A DNA stretch of 6,586 bases from Deltaproteobacteria bacterium (lineage in GTDB: Bacteria; Desulfobacterota; Desulfarculia; Adiutricales; Adiutricaceae). Below the pieces are notes generated by a model that was given only the letters and a program-made list of their open reading frames with translations, had not been told where the DNA came from and did no database searches. The position numbers and the translations under genes were made by a program. The stretch covers positions 1-6,586 of the forward strand of contig JAITJT010000078.1 in NCBI GenBank assembly GCA_031278795.1, in the 5' to 3' direction. Positions 1 to 5,674 of the stretch are shown here, piece by piece; within the stretch, counting starts at the first letter, position 1, and the number at the start of each line of letters is the position of its first letter.

Positions 1-149
1 ACCATCATCCATTGCCACACCCCGATTATATCTGTAATATTTACGCCTTTTAGATTGCGCCCGCCTGGATTGCGCTTATTTTCATGGCGTTTGGCCGCTT
101 TAGGCTTTGTATTAGGCTCTGTATTTAGACTCTTTTTTAGACTTTCCAT
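1..149 (-). CDS. Possible N-terminus of an unrecognised protein, cut by the window edge
   Basis: On the minus strand an ATG at 149-147 opens a frame that stays open for 49 codons to the window edge. It reads as a basic, hydrophilic segment (MESLKKSLNTEPNTKPKAAK, then RHENKRNPGGRNLKG) followed by VNITDIIGVWQWMM. I do not recognise the family. Bases 99-146 are four 12-bp tandem units, each exactly four codons (ESLK, KSLN, TEPN, TKPK), and keeping the repeat in frame mildly favours real coding. A Lys/Arg-rich start followed by a hydrophobic stretch could be a cytosolic tail before a membrane helix, but too little is visible to say. No good Shine-Dalgarno sequence precedes the ATG. The complementary + strand frame is also open (1-168), but it has no start in the window and looks like a mirror of the repeat. 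The gene would be divergent from the dct-eut operon. Confidence 0.4.
   Translation of the reverse strand, partial: MESLKKSLNTEPNTKPKAAKRHENKRNPGGRNLKGVNITDIIGVWQWMM
99..146 (-). repeat. Four 12-bp tandem repeats, in frame
   Basis: Read on the minus strand from 146 down, four consecutive 12-bp units follow the pattern GAAAGTCTAAAA, AAGAGTCTAAAT, ACAGAGCCTAAT, ACAAAGCCTAAA. Each unit equals four codons of the putative minus-strand gene, giving a tetrapeptide repeat of the form x-S/E/K-L/P-K/N. Such units arise by replication slippage and may vary in copy number between strains. Confidence 0.6.
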
Positions 150-248
150 TTATATTCTGTTTTTTTAAGCGCGGCTCATTTCACACTTATTTAACCTGGA
201 TTCAAAATCACTCCAGAATCTCTCCCCCCAATATCCCATCTCTTACTC

Positions 249-319
249 CGCCCACCTCCCGCCTCTAGCTCCCACCTCTAAATCCACCTCTCATCTCCGC
301 CTCTAAAACTCCTCTAAAT
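249..319. repeat. Degenerate 12-14 bp tandem repeats in a pyrimidine-rich tract
   Basis: Five to six imperfect units share the core C[AG]CCTCTAAA: CGCCTCTAGCTCC (260-272), CACCTCTAAATC (273-284), CACCTCTCATCTC (285-297), CGCCTCTAAAACTC (298-311) and a partial CTCTAAATT (312-320). A related CGCCCACCTCC (249-259) precedes them. The tract is almost free of G on the + strand. It lies in non-coding sequence and looks like slippage-derived repeat. Confidence 0.5.
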
Positions 320-554
320 TAGCCTATCTTTTCCAAAATCCTTTCCCTCTCTTCTTGTCTCTCTTTTTTTACTCTCTATATTTTTTCCAAGGCTAAAGCT
401 TTGTCTTTGGCCTCTCTTTTATCCTGGAAAACGTTCTTAGATAAATCCTACAAAAATGTAGAAAAGTAAGTCAGGGCGCTTCACGTATTTGTCAGAAAAA
501 TCCTTGACCCAAAAGACTGTTTCCGGACAAATCCCCTTAAATGTAGGTATTTAT

Positions 555-567
555 ATAACAGTGTTAT
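555..567. promoter_or_regulatory. Perfect 13-bp palindrome, operator-like
   Basis: ATAACA-G-TGTTAT is a perfect dyad with 6-bp arms around a single central base. Its size and symmetry suit a dimeric repressor site, but no promoter can be assigned next to it with confidence and it lies about 550 bp upstream of dctP. The regulator is unknown, and chance occurrence in AT-rich DNA is quite possible. Confidence 0.25.
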
Positions 568-617
568 CTGGATAAGGGCTTTAGAGGCGGCTTTACTAGC
601 CTTAGGCGGGCCCTGGG

Positions 618-657
618 CATGGAGGGTTCATGACAAGCTATATCTCTAGCCTCCATG
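618..657. repeat. 8-bp inverted repeat with 24-nt spacer
   Basis: CATGGAGG (618-625) is exactly complementary to CCTCCATG (650-657). Transcribed, this would give an 8-bp stem with a 24-nt loop. There is no U-run after it, so it is not a terminator. It could be a protein-binding dyad or part of a structured RNA; nothing in the sequence decides between these. Confidence 0.3.
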
Positions 658-752
658 GGAACTATTAGCCAAACACGAGGGATTATTAAGATACATTGGG
701 TAAATATAGTGGCTTTTAAAATATTATATCTATTTATTGTGGGTTAACTGGT

Positions 753-781
753 AAAGTTCCAGAGCTATGGGGAAAGTTCCA
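753..781. promoter_or_regulatory. Paired AAAGTTCCA sites, candidate upstream activator site
   Basis: The 9-mer AAAGTTCCA occurs at 753-761 and again at 773-781, 20 bp apart, which places both on about the same face of the helix. They lie about 190-220 bp upstream of the sigma-54 -24 element, within the range where sigma-54 activators bind. Exact repetition, near-helical spacing and position relative to the promoter support an activator-binding role. The activator itself is not in the window. Confidence 0.35.
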
Positions 782-800
782 AGGCGTCTTTACGCTTTTT
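781..800 (+). terminator. Weak intrinsic terminator
   Basis: AAGGCGT (781-787) pairs with ACGCTTT (792-798) around a CTTT loop, giving seven pairs with one G-T wobble, and the stem runs into TTTTT (796-800). It would stop + strand transcripts arriving from the left before the operon promoter. A second small hairpin, GTGGC-TTT-GCCAC at 844-856, is followed by CTTTTT (857-862) and could reinforce it. Stems are short, so termination may be partial. Confidence 0.35.
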
Positions 801-821
801 GGGGGCTGAAAAAGATTGCCG

Positions 822-838
822 GAGGTGGATTTAAGAGG
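822..838. repeat. Right copy of a dispersed inverted repeat (partner 275-290)
   Basis: GAGGTGGATTTAAGAGG at 822-838 is the reverse complement of CCTCTAAATCCACCTC at 275-290 apart from one inserted A. The two copies face each other across about 530 bp. The left copy belongs to the degenerate tandem repeat at 249-319. They could be remnants of a small inverted-repeat element or two products of the same repeat family. The segment 821-828 can also pair with 853-860 and would compete with the small hairpin at 844-856. Confidence 0.3.
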
Positions 839-945
839 CCTTTGTGGCTTTGCCACCTTTTTGAGGGGAAGGGAAAGGATTTATGATGTTTTTTTTTATG
901 ATATTTTTATAAATTTAAGGTTATATAGATTTGTTTTATAGTATT

Positions 946-958
946 TAGAGTTTTGATT
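946..958 (-). promoter_or_regulatory. IHF-like site
   Basis: On the minus strand this reads AATCAA-AACT-CTA, matching the IHF consensus WATCAA-N4-TTR with one mismatch. It sits in a very AT-rich tract between the candidate activator sites and the sigma-54 promoter, centred about 48 bp before the predicted transcription start. That is where IHF commonly bends DNA to bring an activator to sigma-54 polymerase. Degenerate consensus matches are common in AT-rich DNA. Confidence 0.3.
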
Positions 959-973
959 ATATATAAATTGGCA

Positions 974-989
974 TGGCACAGCTTTTGCT
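974..989 (+). promoter_or_regulatory. Sigma-54 (RpoN) promoter of the dct-eut operon
   Basis: The sequence TGGCAC-N5-TTGCT matches the sigma-54 consensus TGGCAC-N5-TTGCW at every defined position. The invariant GG (975-976) and GC (987-988) are exactly 10 bp apart. Transcription would start near position 1000, leaving a leader of about 110 nt before dctP. Sigma-54 promoters require an AAA+ activator, so the operon should be silent without a specific signal, such as the substrate or nitrogen status. It is the only strong promoter I see before dctP, and no comparable one appears between the genes. Confidence 0.75.
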
Positions 990-1056
990 CCTTCATGCAC
1001 AAGCCAAAAGACCTCAGCGTGGCCCATAAAATTTTCCGGCCTTAGCAAAAAATTAA

Positions 1057-1071
1057 ACCGGCGTAGCCGGT
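1057..1071 (+). other. Leader RNA hairpin upstream of dctP
   Basis: ACCGGC (1057-1062) pairs perfectly with GCCGGT (1066-1071) around a GTA loop, within the predicted 5' leader and 27 nt before the dctP ribosome binding site. An upstream CCGGCC (1036-1041) could pair with either arm as an alternative. It may protect the mRNA 5' end or tune translation. No known riboswitch class is recognisable. Confidence 0.35.
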
Positions 1072-1109
1072 AAAACAAAAAAGAAAACAAGAATTTTTGG
1101 AGGAACATA

Positions 1110-2174
1110 ATGGATCGTCGTGATTTTCTGAAAAAAGCCGGCCTGGGCGGGGCGGCTGTGGCGGCAGGGGCGGCAGCTTCTAAGATTGTGAACGCCCCCT
1201 TTGTCCACGCCCAGTCCAAGACCCAGATAAAGTGGCGCTTGCAAACCTACGCGGGTGCGACCCTGGCGGAGCATGTCATCAAGCCCCAGATAGACGCCTT
1301 CAACAAGGCGGCCAATGGCGAGATGGTCATAGAGCTCTTCAGCGCGGACCAGCTGGTACCCCAGAGCGAGCTTTTCCGGGCGGTTCAGAACGGCACCATA
1401 GACGCCTGCCAGTCCGACGAGGACTCCATGGCCTCCCCGGCCGACGTGTCCATATTCGGGGCCTACTTCCCATTCGCCACCCGTTACTCCTTGGACGTTC
1501 CAGCCCTCTTTGAGCACTGGGGCTTAAACGACATCTGGAAGGAGTCCTACGCGGAGATATCCGGTGTCACCTTTTTAGCGGCCGGCGCCTGGGATCCCTG
1601 CAACATCGCCACCACCTCGCCCATCAAGAGTGTCGCCGACATCAACGGCAAGAAGGTCTACGCCTTCCCCAGCGGCGGCAAGTTCATGTCGCGCTTTGGC
1701 ATGGTGCCCGTGACCCTTCCCTATGAGGATGTGCAGATGGCCCTGCAGACCGGAGACCTAGACGGCGTGTGCTGGTGCGCCATAACGGAAATCTACACCG
1801 TGGGCTGGGCGGACGCGCTGAAGTATTACCTCACCAATAACGTCTGCGGCGCTTGGATCGGAAGCTATTTCGCCAACACCGACAAGTGGAACCAGCTCCC
1901 CGAACACCTAAAGACTCTCTTCCTCCTCACCTGCGACAGCTCCAACTACTACCGGCAGCACTGGTACTGGTGGGGAGAGGCCCACTACCGGGTAAATGAG
2001 AAGAAGATGGAACTCACCACCATTCCGGACGCGGAGTGGAAGAAGGTGGAGGATGAGGCCCAGAAGTTCTGGGACGAGATAGCCGCCAGTAGCCCCAGGA
2101 GGGCCAAGGTGGTGGACATCTTGAAGAAGTACAACGAGGAGATGGTGAAGGCCGGTAGGCCCTATCGCTACTAG
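1110..2174 (+). CDS. dctP: TRAP transporter periplasmic solute receptor, Tat-exported (DctP family)
   Basis: This 354-residue protein captures the substrate in the periplasm and delivers it to the DctQ-DctM membrane complex. It begins with a twin-arginine signal (MDRRDFLKKA), an Ala/Gly-rich h-region (11-23) and a likely cleavage site after VHA (34), so it should be exported folded. The mature part has the DctP-family layout, including MVIELFSADQL (72-82), ELFRAVQNGTIDA (87-99), INGKKVYAFPSGG (178-190) and the hinge-region motif MALQTGDLDG (210-219). Where most TRAP receptors have the carboxylate-binding Arg after the hydrophobic residue of KI-R, this protein has Tyr184 (KKVY). The ligand may therefore not be an ordinary organic acid. 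It is rich in Trp and Tyr and has six Cys in the mature chain (100, 164, 221, 223, 246, 275), including a CWC. GGAGGA at 1099-1104 is a strong ribosome binding site 5 nt before the ATG. Ligand identity is inferred only from the neighbouring eutBC. Confidence 0.93.
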   Translation: MDRRDFLKKAGLGGAAVAAGAAASKIVNAPFVHAQSKTQIKWRLQTYAGATLAEHVIKPQIDAFNKAANGEMVIELFSADQLVPQSELFRAVQNGTIDACQSDEDSMASPADVSIFGAYFPFATRYSLDVPALFEHWGLNDIWKESYAEISGVTFLAAGAWDPCNIATTSPIKSVADINGKKVYAFPSGGKFMSRFGMVPVTLPYEDVQMALQTGDLDGVCWCAITEIYTVGWADALKYYLTNNVCGAWIGSYFANTDKWNQLPEHLKTLFLLTCDSSNYYRQHWYWWGEAHYRVNEKKMELTTIPDAEWKKVEDEAQKFWDEIAASSPRRAKVVDILKKYNEEMVKAGRPYRY

Positions 2175-2238
2175 GATTAAAAAGATCCTAAAAATCGCTT
2201 TTCTTTTAAAGCTAATATCGTGGTTTTCATTTTTAGCC

Positions 2239-2270
2239 CCACTAAGGTGGCGCCAAGCGCCACCTTGTGG
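2239..2270 (+). other. Intercistronic hairpin between dctP and dctQ
   Basis: AAGGTGGCGC (2244-2253) pairs perfectly with GCGCCACCTT (2257-2266) around a CAA loop. With one bulged T at 2243 the stem extends by CCAC (2239-2242) pairing with GTGG (2267-2270), 14 pairs in all. No U-run follows, so full termination is unlikely. A structure like this after a receptor gene typically blocks 3' exonucleases or causes partial read-through, giving more receptor than membrane subunits. It begins 65 nt after the dctP stop and ends 25 nt before the dctQ start. Confidence 0.6.
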
Positions 2271-2295
2271 ACCTCAAACCTCTAGGAATAAGAAG

Positions 2296-2943
2296 ATGCC
2301 GAAACTAATCCGCCTCTATGTCAAATATATCGACAAGGTCAACCGGGCCGTAGGCCGGGTGACACTCTATGTCGTCTTTGTGATCATGGGAATCCTTCTC
2401 TTTTCGTCCTTGTCCCGCTACATCTTTGACAAGCCGGTCATCTGGGGCATGGAGATGGCCCAGTTCACCATGGTCATCTACTTCACCATTGGAGGGGCCT
2501 TCACCCTGCTCTTAAACTCCCACGTAAGGATGGATATTATCTATTCCAGGTGGTCCCAGAGGAAGAAGGCCAGGATGGATACCTTCACCTTCATCTTCCT
2601 CATGGCCTATCTCTCCATCCTCCTCTACGGCTGCGTCTCTAGCACGGCTTATTCCATAGAGTACAACCAGCACAACAACACCGCCTGGGCGCCGCCTATA
2701 GCACCGGTGAAGATAATTATTGGGCTTGGCATATTTTTAACCATGCTCCAGGCCATCTCGGAGTTCTTCAAGGATTTGGCCAGGACCAAGAATCTAGAGA
2801 TTGGGGAACAAGTTCCTGAACTTACGCTTCTGGAACAATCAGAAAACGAGAAAAGCGGAAGGGAGACCGGACTACCGGCCGGCGGCTCCCCCATACCCGT
2901 GGCGGCAGCAGTCCCAGCCTATGACTATCACCCTATCTCATGA
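2296..2943 (+). CDS. dctQ: TRAP transporter small membrane subunit (DctQ family)
   Basis: DctQ is the small integral-membrane subunit that pairs with DctM and helps dock the receptor. The 215-residue sequence shows the four expected membrane segments at about 22-42, 54-73, 96-118 and 136-158. A HVRMDIIY segment (76-83) corresponds to the family's conserved GHVRVD-type loop after helix 2. It has an unusually long hydrophilic and Pro/Ala-rich C-terminal tail (about 160-215); many DctQ proteins end near 160-180. The last 23 bases overlap dctM, and much of the tail is encoded just before that overlap. AGGA at 2284-2287 lies 8 nt before the ATG. Spacing from dctP is 121 bp and includes the strong hairpin. 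Function in the TRAP complex is secure; the tail's role is unknown. Confidence 0.9.
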   Translation: MPKLIRLYVKYIDKVNRAVGRVTLYVVFVIMGILLFSSLSRYIFDKPVIWGMEMAQFTMVIYFTIGGAFTLLLNSHVRMDIIYSRWSQRKKARMDTFTFIFLMAYLSILLYGCVSSTAYSIEYNQHNNTAWAPPIAPVKIIIGLGIFLTMLQAISEFFKDLARTKNLEIGEQVPELTLLEQSENEKSGRETGLPAGGSPIPVAAAVPAYDYHPIS

Positions 2944-4255
2944 AGCAATCGCGATAATCCTGTTTTCTTCCATGGCCCTGTTGATGTTAACGGGGCAACG
3001 GGTCTTCGGAGTCATAGGTGTGGTAGGCGCCATAGCGGCAGTCCTACTGTGGGGGAAGGGCGGCCAGGAAATGGCCTTCAACGCCACCATCACCGTGATG
3101 AAATGGTTTCCGATGATCACGTTGCCCCTTTTCGTTTATATGGGGTACATGCTTTCGGAATCGGGCATTGCCAATGACCTCTACCGTATGTTTCACCTGC
3201 TCATGGGTAACATCAAGGGCGGTCTGGCCGTGGGGACGGTGGTGCTCATGGTGGCCATTTCGGCCATGAACGGCTTAAGTGTCGCCGGCATGGCGGTGGG
3301 CGCCTCAATCGCGCTTCCGGAAATGCTCAAGCGCGGTTACGACAAGCGCATGGTCTCGGGAGTGATACAGGCGGGGTCCTCACTGGGAATCATGATGCCA
3401 CCCAGCGTGGTCATGGTGCTCTACGGCATGATAGCCCGCCAGCCGGTTAGTAACCTGTGGCTGGCGGGGATTGGCCCAGCTCTTATGTTCGCGGTTTTGT
3501 TGGTGGGCTATATCCTCATCCGCTGCAAGCTCAACCCGGAGCTAGGACCCACTATCAGCCCGGAGGAGCGTAACATCCCCAGGCGCGAGAAGATTAACCT
3601 CATAATCTCCGGAATCATTCCCATATTCATCATCTTCTCGGTTACCGGCCTCTTTTTCCTAGGTGTCACCAGCCTGGTGGAGAGCTCCGCCGCTGGCGCC
3701 TTGGTCGCCACCCTGGCGGCCCTGGCCAAGGGCCGCCTCACCAAGAAGGTCCTGCAGGTGACCCTTCTGCAGACCCTTAGTGTGAGCTGCATGTTCATGT
3801 GGATTATCATGGCGGCTCTATGCTTCTCAGCGGTCTTTGACGGCTTGGGGGCCTCGCACGCCATTGAGAACCTCTTTTTACGCGAGTGGGGTCTGGGCCG
3901 CTGGGGTGTTTTGATACTCATGCAGGTGAGCTTCCTCATCATGGGCATGTTCCTAGACGACACGGCCATGCTGGTGATTGTCGCCCCCCTCTACATTCCT
4001 CTAGTGAAGTCCTTGGGATTCGACCCCATCTGGTATGGGGTTCTCTACACCATCACCTGCCAGGTGGCCTACATGACACCTCCCTTCGGCTACAACCTCT
4101 TTCTCATGAAGGCCTTGGCCCCCAAGGAGGTAACCCTATCAGATATCTATCATTCAATTATTCCTTTCGCCATCATCATGCTCTTGGGACTGATCTTGGT
4201 CTTGGTCTTCCCCTCCATCGCCATGTTCATTCCTAACCACTTCTTGGGTAAATAG
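2921..4255 (+). CDS. dctM: TRAP transporter large membrane subunit (DctM family)
   Basis: DctM is the ion-coupled transport subunit of the TRAP system, with a family-typical length of 444 residues and hydrophobic segments throughout. Conserved-looking stretches include PLFVYMGYMLSESGIA (69-84), AGSSLGIMMPPSV (151-163), GMFLDDTAMLVIVAPLYIP (342-360) and TPPFGYNLF (386-394). The TRAP family is generally sodium- or proton-coupled; which ion is used here cannot be seen. I chose the ATG at 2921 (MTITLSHEA) because it gives the usual short N-terminus leading directly into helix 1. A further upstream TTG at 2801 would add 40 hydrophilic residues that are only an out-of-frame reading of dctQ. There is no clear Shine-Dalgarno sequence, and the start lies inside dctQ, so translation is probably coupled to dctQ. 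Confidence 0.93.
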   Translation: MTITLSHEAIAIILFSSMALLMLTGQRVFGVIGVVGAIAAVLLWGKGGQEMAFNATITVMKWFPMITLPLFVYMGYMLSESGIANDLYRMFHLLMGNIKGGLAVGTVVLMVAISAMNGLSVAGMAVGASIALPEMLKRGYDKRMVSGVIQAGSSLGIMMPPSVVMVLYGMIARQPVSNLWLAGIGPALMFAVLLVGYILIRCKLNPELGPTISPEERNIPRREKINLIISGIIPIFIIFSVTGLFFLGVTSLVESSAAGALVATLAALAKGRLTKKVLQVTLLQTLSVSCMFMWIIMAALCFSAVFDGLGASHAIENLFLREWGLGRWGVLILMQVSFLIMGMFLDDTAMLVIVAPLYIPLVKSLGFDPIWYGVLYTITCQVAYMTPPFGYNLFLMKALAPKEVTLSDIYHSIIPFAIIMLLGLILVLVFPSIAMFIPNHFLGK

Positions 4256-4256
4256 C

Positions 4257-5627
4257 TTGAGTACTTATTCAAAGCTTCCTCTTAAAACCTTGCTGGCCAA
4301 GGCATCGCCTCTAAGATCCGGAGACACCTTGGCGGGTGTCTCCGCCATCAACGACGAGGACCGGGCCAGGGCGAGAATCGCCCTGGCCGATGTCCCCTTG
4401 AGTCGCTTCCTAGAAGAGCCTCTTATCCCCTATGAGGAGGACGAGGTCACCCGCCTCATCATGGACAGCCATGACCAAGAGGCCTTTAGCTTCATAAGCG
4501 GTTTCACCGTGGGGGATTTAAGGGACTATCTTCTTAGCGACAGGGCGGATACTGATTCAATAAAAAAGATCTCCCCCGGGCTTATCCCGGAGATGGCGGC
4601 AGCGGTCAGTAAGCTCATGCGCGCCCAAGATCTAATACTAGCCGCCTCCAAGATAACGGTAATCACCAAGTTCAGGGATACCTTAGGGCTTCCAGGACGT
4701 TTCTCCTCCCGCATCCAGCCCAACCACCCCCTAGATGATGCCAAGGGCATCCTGGCCTCCACCATGGACGGGCTCTTTTACGGATCCGGAGATGCCGTGA
4801 TTGGGGTAAACCCGGTATCCGGGAGCTTGGAGAACTTAGCCCGTATCAACCATCTCTTAGGTGAACTAATCGAGCGTTACCAGATACCCACCCAGAGCTG
4901 CGTCCTCACCCACGTGACCGACACCATAGAGCTCATCAACCGGGGCACCCCGGTGGATCTCTGTTTCCAATCCATCGCCGGCACCCAAAAGGCCAACGCG
5001 GGTTTCGGGGTTACTCTTTCCATATTAAAAGAGGCCTATGACGCGACCCTCAAACTTAAGCGGGGTACCGTGGGAACCGAGAATGTCATGTATTTTGAGA
5101 CCGGCCAGGGGGCGGCGCTCTCCTCTAACGCCGCCTTTGGTATAGACCAGCAGACGGTGGAGACCAGAACCTATGGGGTGGCCAGATACTTCAAGCCCTT
5201 TTTGGTTAACTCGGTGGTGGGCTTCATTGGTCCGGAGTATCTCTTTAACGGAAAAGAGATAATCAGGGCATCCCTTGAGGATCACTTCTGCGGAAAGCTT
5301 CTTGGCCTTCCCATGGGCCTGGACATCTGCTACACCAACCACATCAAGGCCGACCAGGATGACATGGACCTGACACTCACGGCCCTGGGCGCGGCCGGCT
5401 GCACCTTTGTCATGGGTGTCCCCGGGGCGGACGACATCATGCTCAACTACCAGTCCACCTCCTACCACGACGTGGCCTATCTGAGAAGGATACTGGGTAA
5501 GCTTCCCGCCCCGGAGTTCCAAACCTGGCTCATGTCCATGGGCATCCACGACCAAAGTGGCGCCCTTTTAAAACCCAAAGCGGGGCTTCCGCTTCTATCC
5601 ATGGAGTCCTCCATCGTGGAGCTATAG
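4257..5627 (+). CDS. eutB: Ethanolamine ammonia-lyase large (catalytic) subunit
   Basis: EutB is the catalytic subunit of adenosylcobalamin-dependent ethanolamine ammonia-lyase (EC 4.3.1.7), which converts ethanolamine to acetaldehyde and ammonia by a radical mechanism. The 456-residue product aligns along nearly its whole length with my memory of E. coli EutB (about 453 residues): LRSGDTLAGV (19-28), GDAVIGVNPV (178-187), YFETGQGAALS (279-289), VGFIGPEYL (321-329) and DICYTNH (356-362). Residues matching the E. coli substrate pocket are all present: Arg152, Gln154, Asn185, Glu281, Phe323 and Asp356. The enzyme should therefore be active. The start is a TTG one base after the dctM stop, with no good ribosome binding site, implying coupled translation. 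Its N-terminus is several residues shorter than in E. coli, and no better upstream start is seen. It requires EutC and vitamin B12 coenzyme. Confidence 0.96.
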   Translation: MSTYSKLPLKTLLAKASPLRSGDTLAGVSAINDEDRARARIALADVPLSRFLEEPLIPYEEDEVTRLIMDSHDQEAFSFISGFTVGDLRDYLLSDRADTDSIKKISPGLIPEMAAAVSKLMRAQDLILAASKITVITKFRDTLGLPGRFSSRIQPNHPLDDAKGILASTMDGLFYGSGDAVIGVNPVSGSLENLARINHLLGELIERYQIPTQSCVLTHVTDTIELINRGTPVDLCFQSIAGTQKANAGFGVTLSILKEAYDATLKLKRGTVGTENVMYFETGQGAALSSNAAFGIDQQTVETRTYGVARYFKPFLVNSVVGFIGPEYLFNGKEIIRASLEDHFCGKLLGLPMGLDICYTNHIKADQDDMDLTLTALGAAGCTFVMGVPGADDIMLNYQSTSYHDVAYLRRILGKLPAPEFQTWLMSMGIHDQSGALLKPKAGLPLLSMESSIVEL

Positions 5628-5660
5628 AAACTATCTTCTACTTTCTAACTAATATCTAAT

Positions 5661-5665
5661 TGAGG
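5661..5665 (+). promoter_or_regulatory. Ribosome binding site that favours the GTG start of eutC
   Basis: TGAGG at 5661-5665 lies 9 nt before GTG 5675. The alternative TTG start at 5660 overlaps this motif and has only AT-rich sequence without a Shine-Dalgarno match upstream. This favours the GTG start, though it remains a prediction. Confidence 0.5.
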
Positions 5666-5674
5666 TCTTATCCA

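Larger units (their letters stand above)
150..973. other. Long intergenic region without a convincing gene
   Basis: About 820 bases lie between the minus-strand frame and the operon promoter. No frame on either strand has both a credible start and useful length. From about 200 to 420 the + strand is strongly pyrimidine-rich. A 9-bp hairpin with one T-G wobble (390-398 with 405-413) is followed by a pyrimidine-rich stretch and could be a weak + strand terminator. Minus-strand frames at 319-550 read in a protein-like way but are broken by stops and lack starts. The remainder holds the repeats, inverted repeats and regulatory candidates listed separately. From about 885 to 968 it becomes very AT-rich, as is usual just upstream of an activator-dependent promoter. 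I see no tRNA, rRNA, CRISPR array or cobalamin riboswitch core. Confidence 0.7.

Noticed and set aside
995..1045. 16-codon leader peptide frame before dctP
   Set aside because: Its ATG lies just before the predicted transcription start near 1000, so it would not be in the mRNA, and it has no ribosome binding site.
990..1109. Cobalamin riboswitch ahead of a B12-dependent enzyme operon
   Set aside because: I looked for the conserved B12-box and core and found only a short GC hairpin. The leader of about 110 nt is too short for a normal cobalamin riboswitch.
896..1219. 107-codon minus-strand open frame across the operon promoter and dctP start
   Set aside because: It overlaps the strong dctP signal sequence and its ribosome binding site, and its composition is that of an antisense reading of the Ala-rich signal peptide.
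2801..2920. Upstream TTG extension of DctM by 40 residues
   Set aside because: The added residues are polar and match dctQ read in another frame. ATG 2921 gives the normal DctM N-terminus.
3508..3969. 153-codon minus-strand open frame inside dctM
   Set aside because: It is antisense to a well-conserved membrane protein, and its Met/Arg-rich content is typical of such shadows.
5025..5555. 176-codon minus-strand open frame inside eutB
   Set aside because: It is fully antisense to conserved EutB sequence, including active-site blocks, and has no signals of its own.
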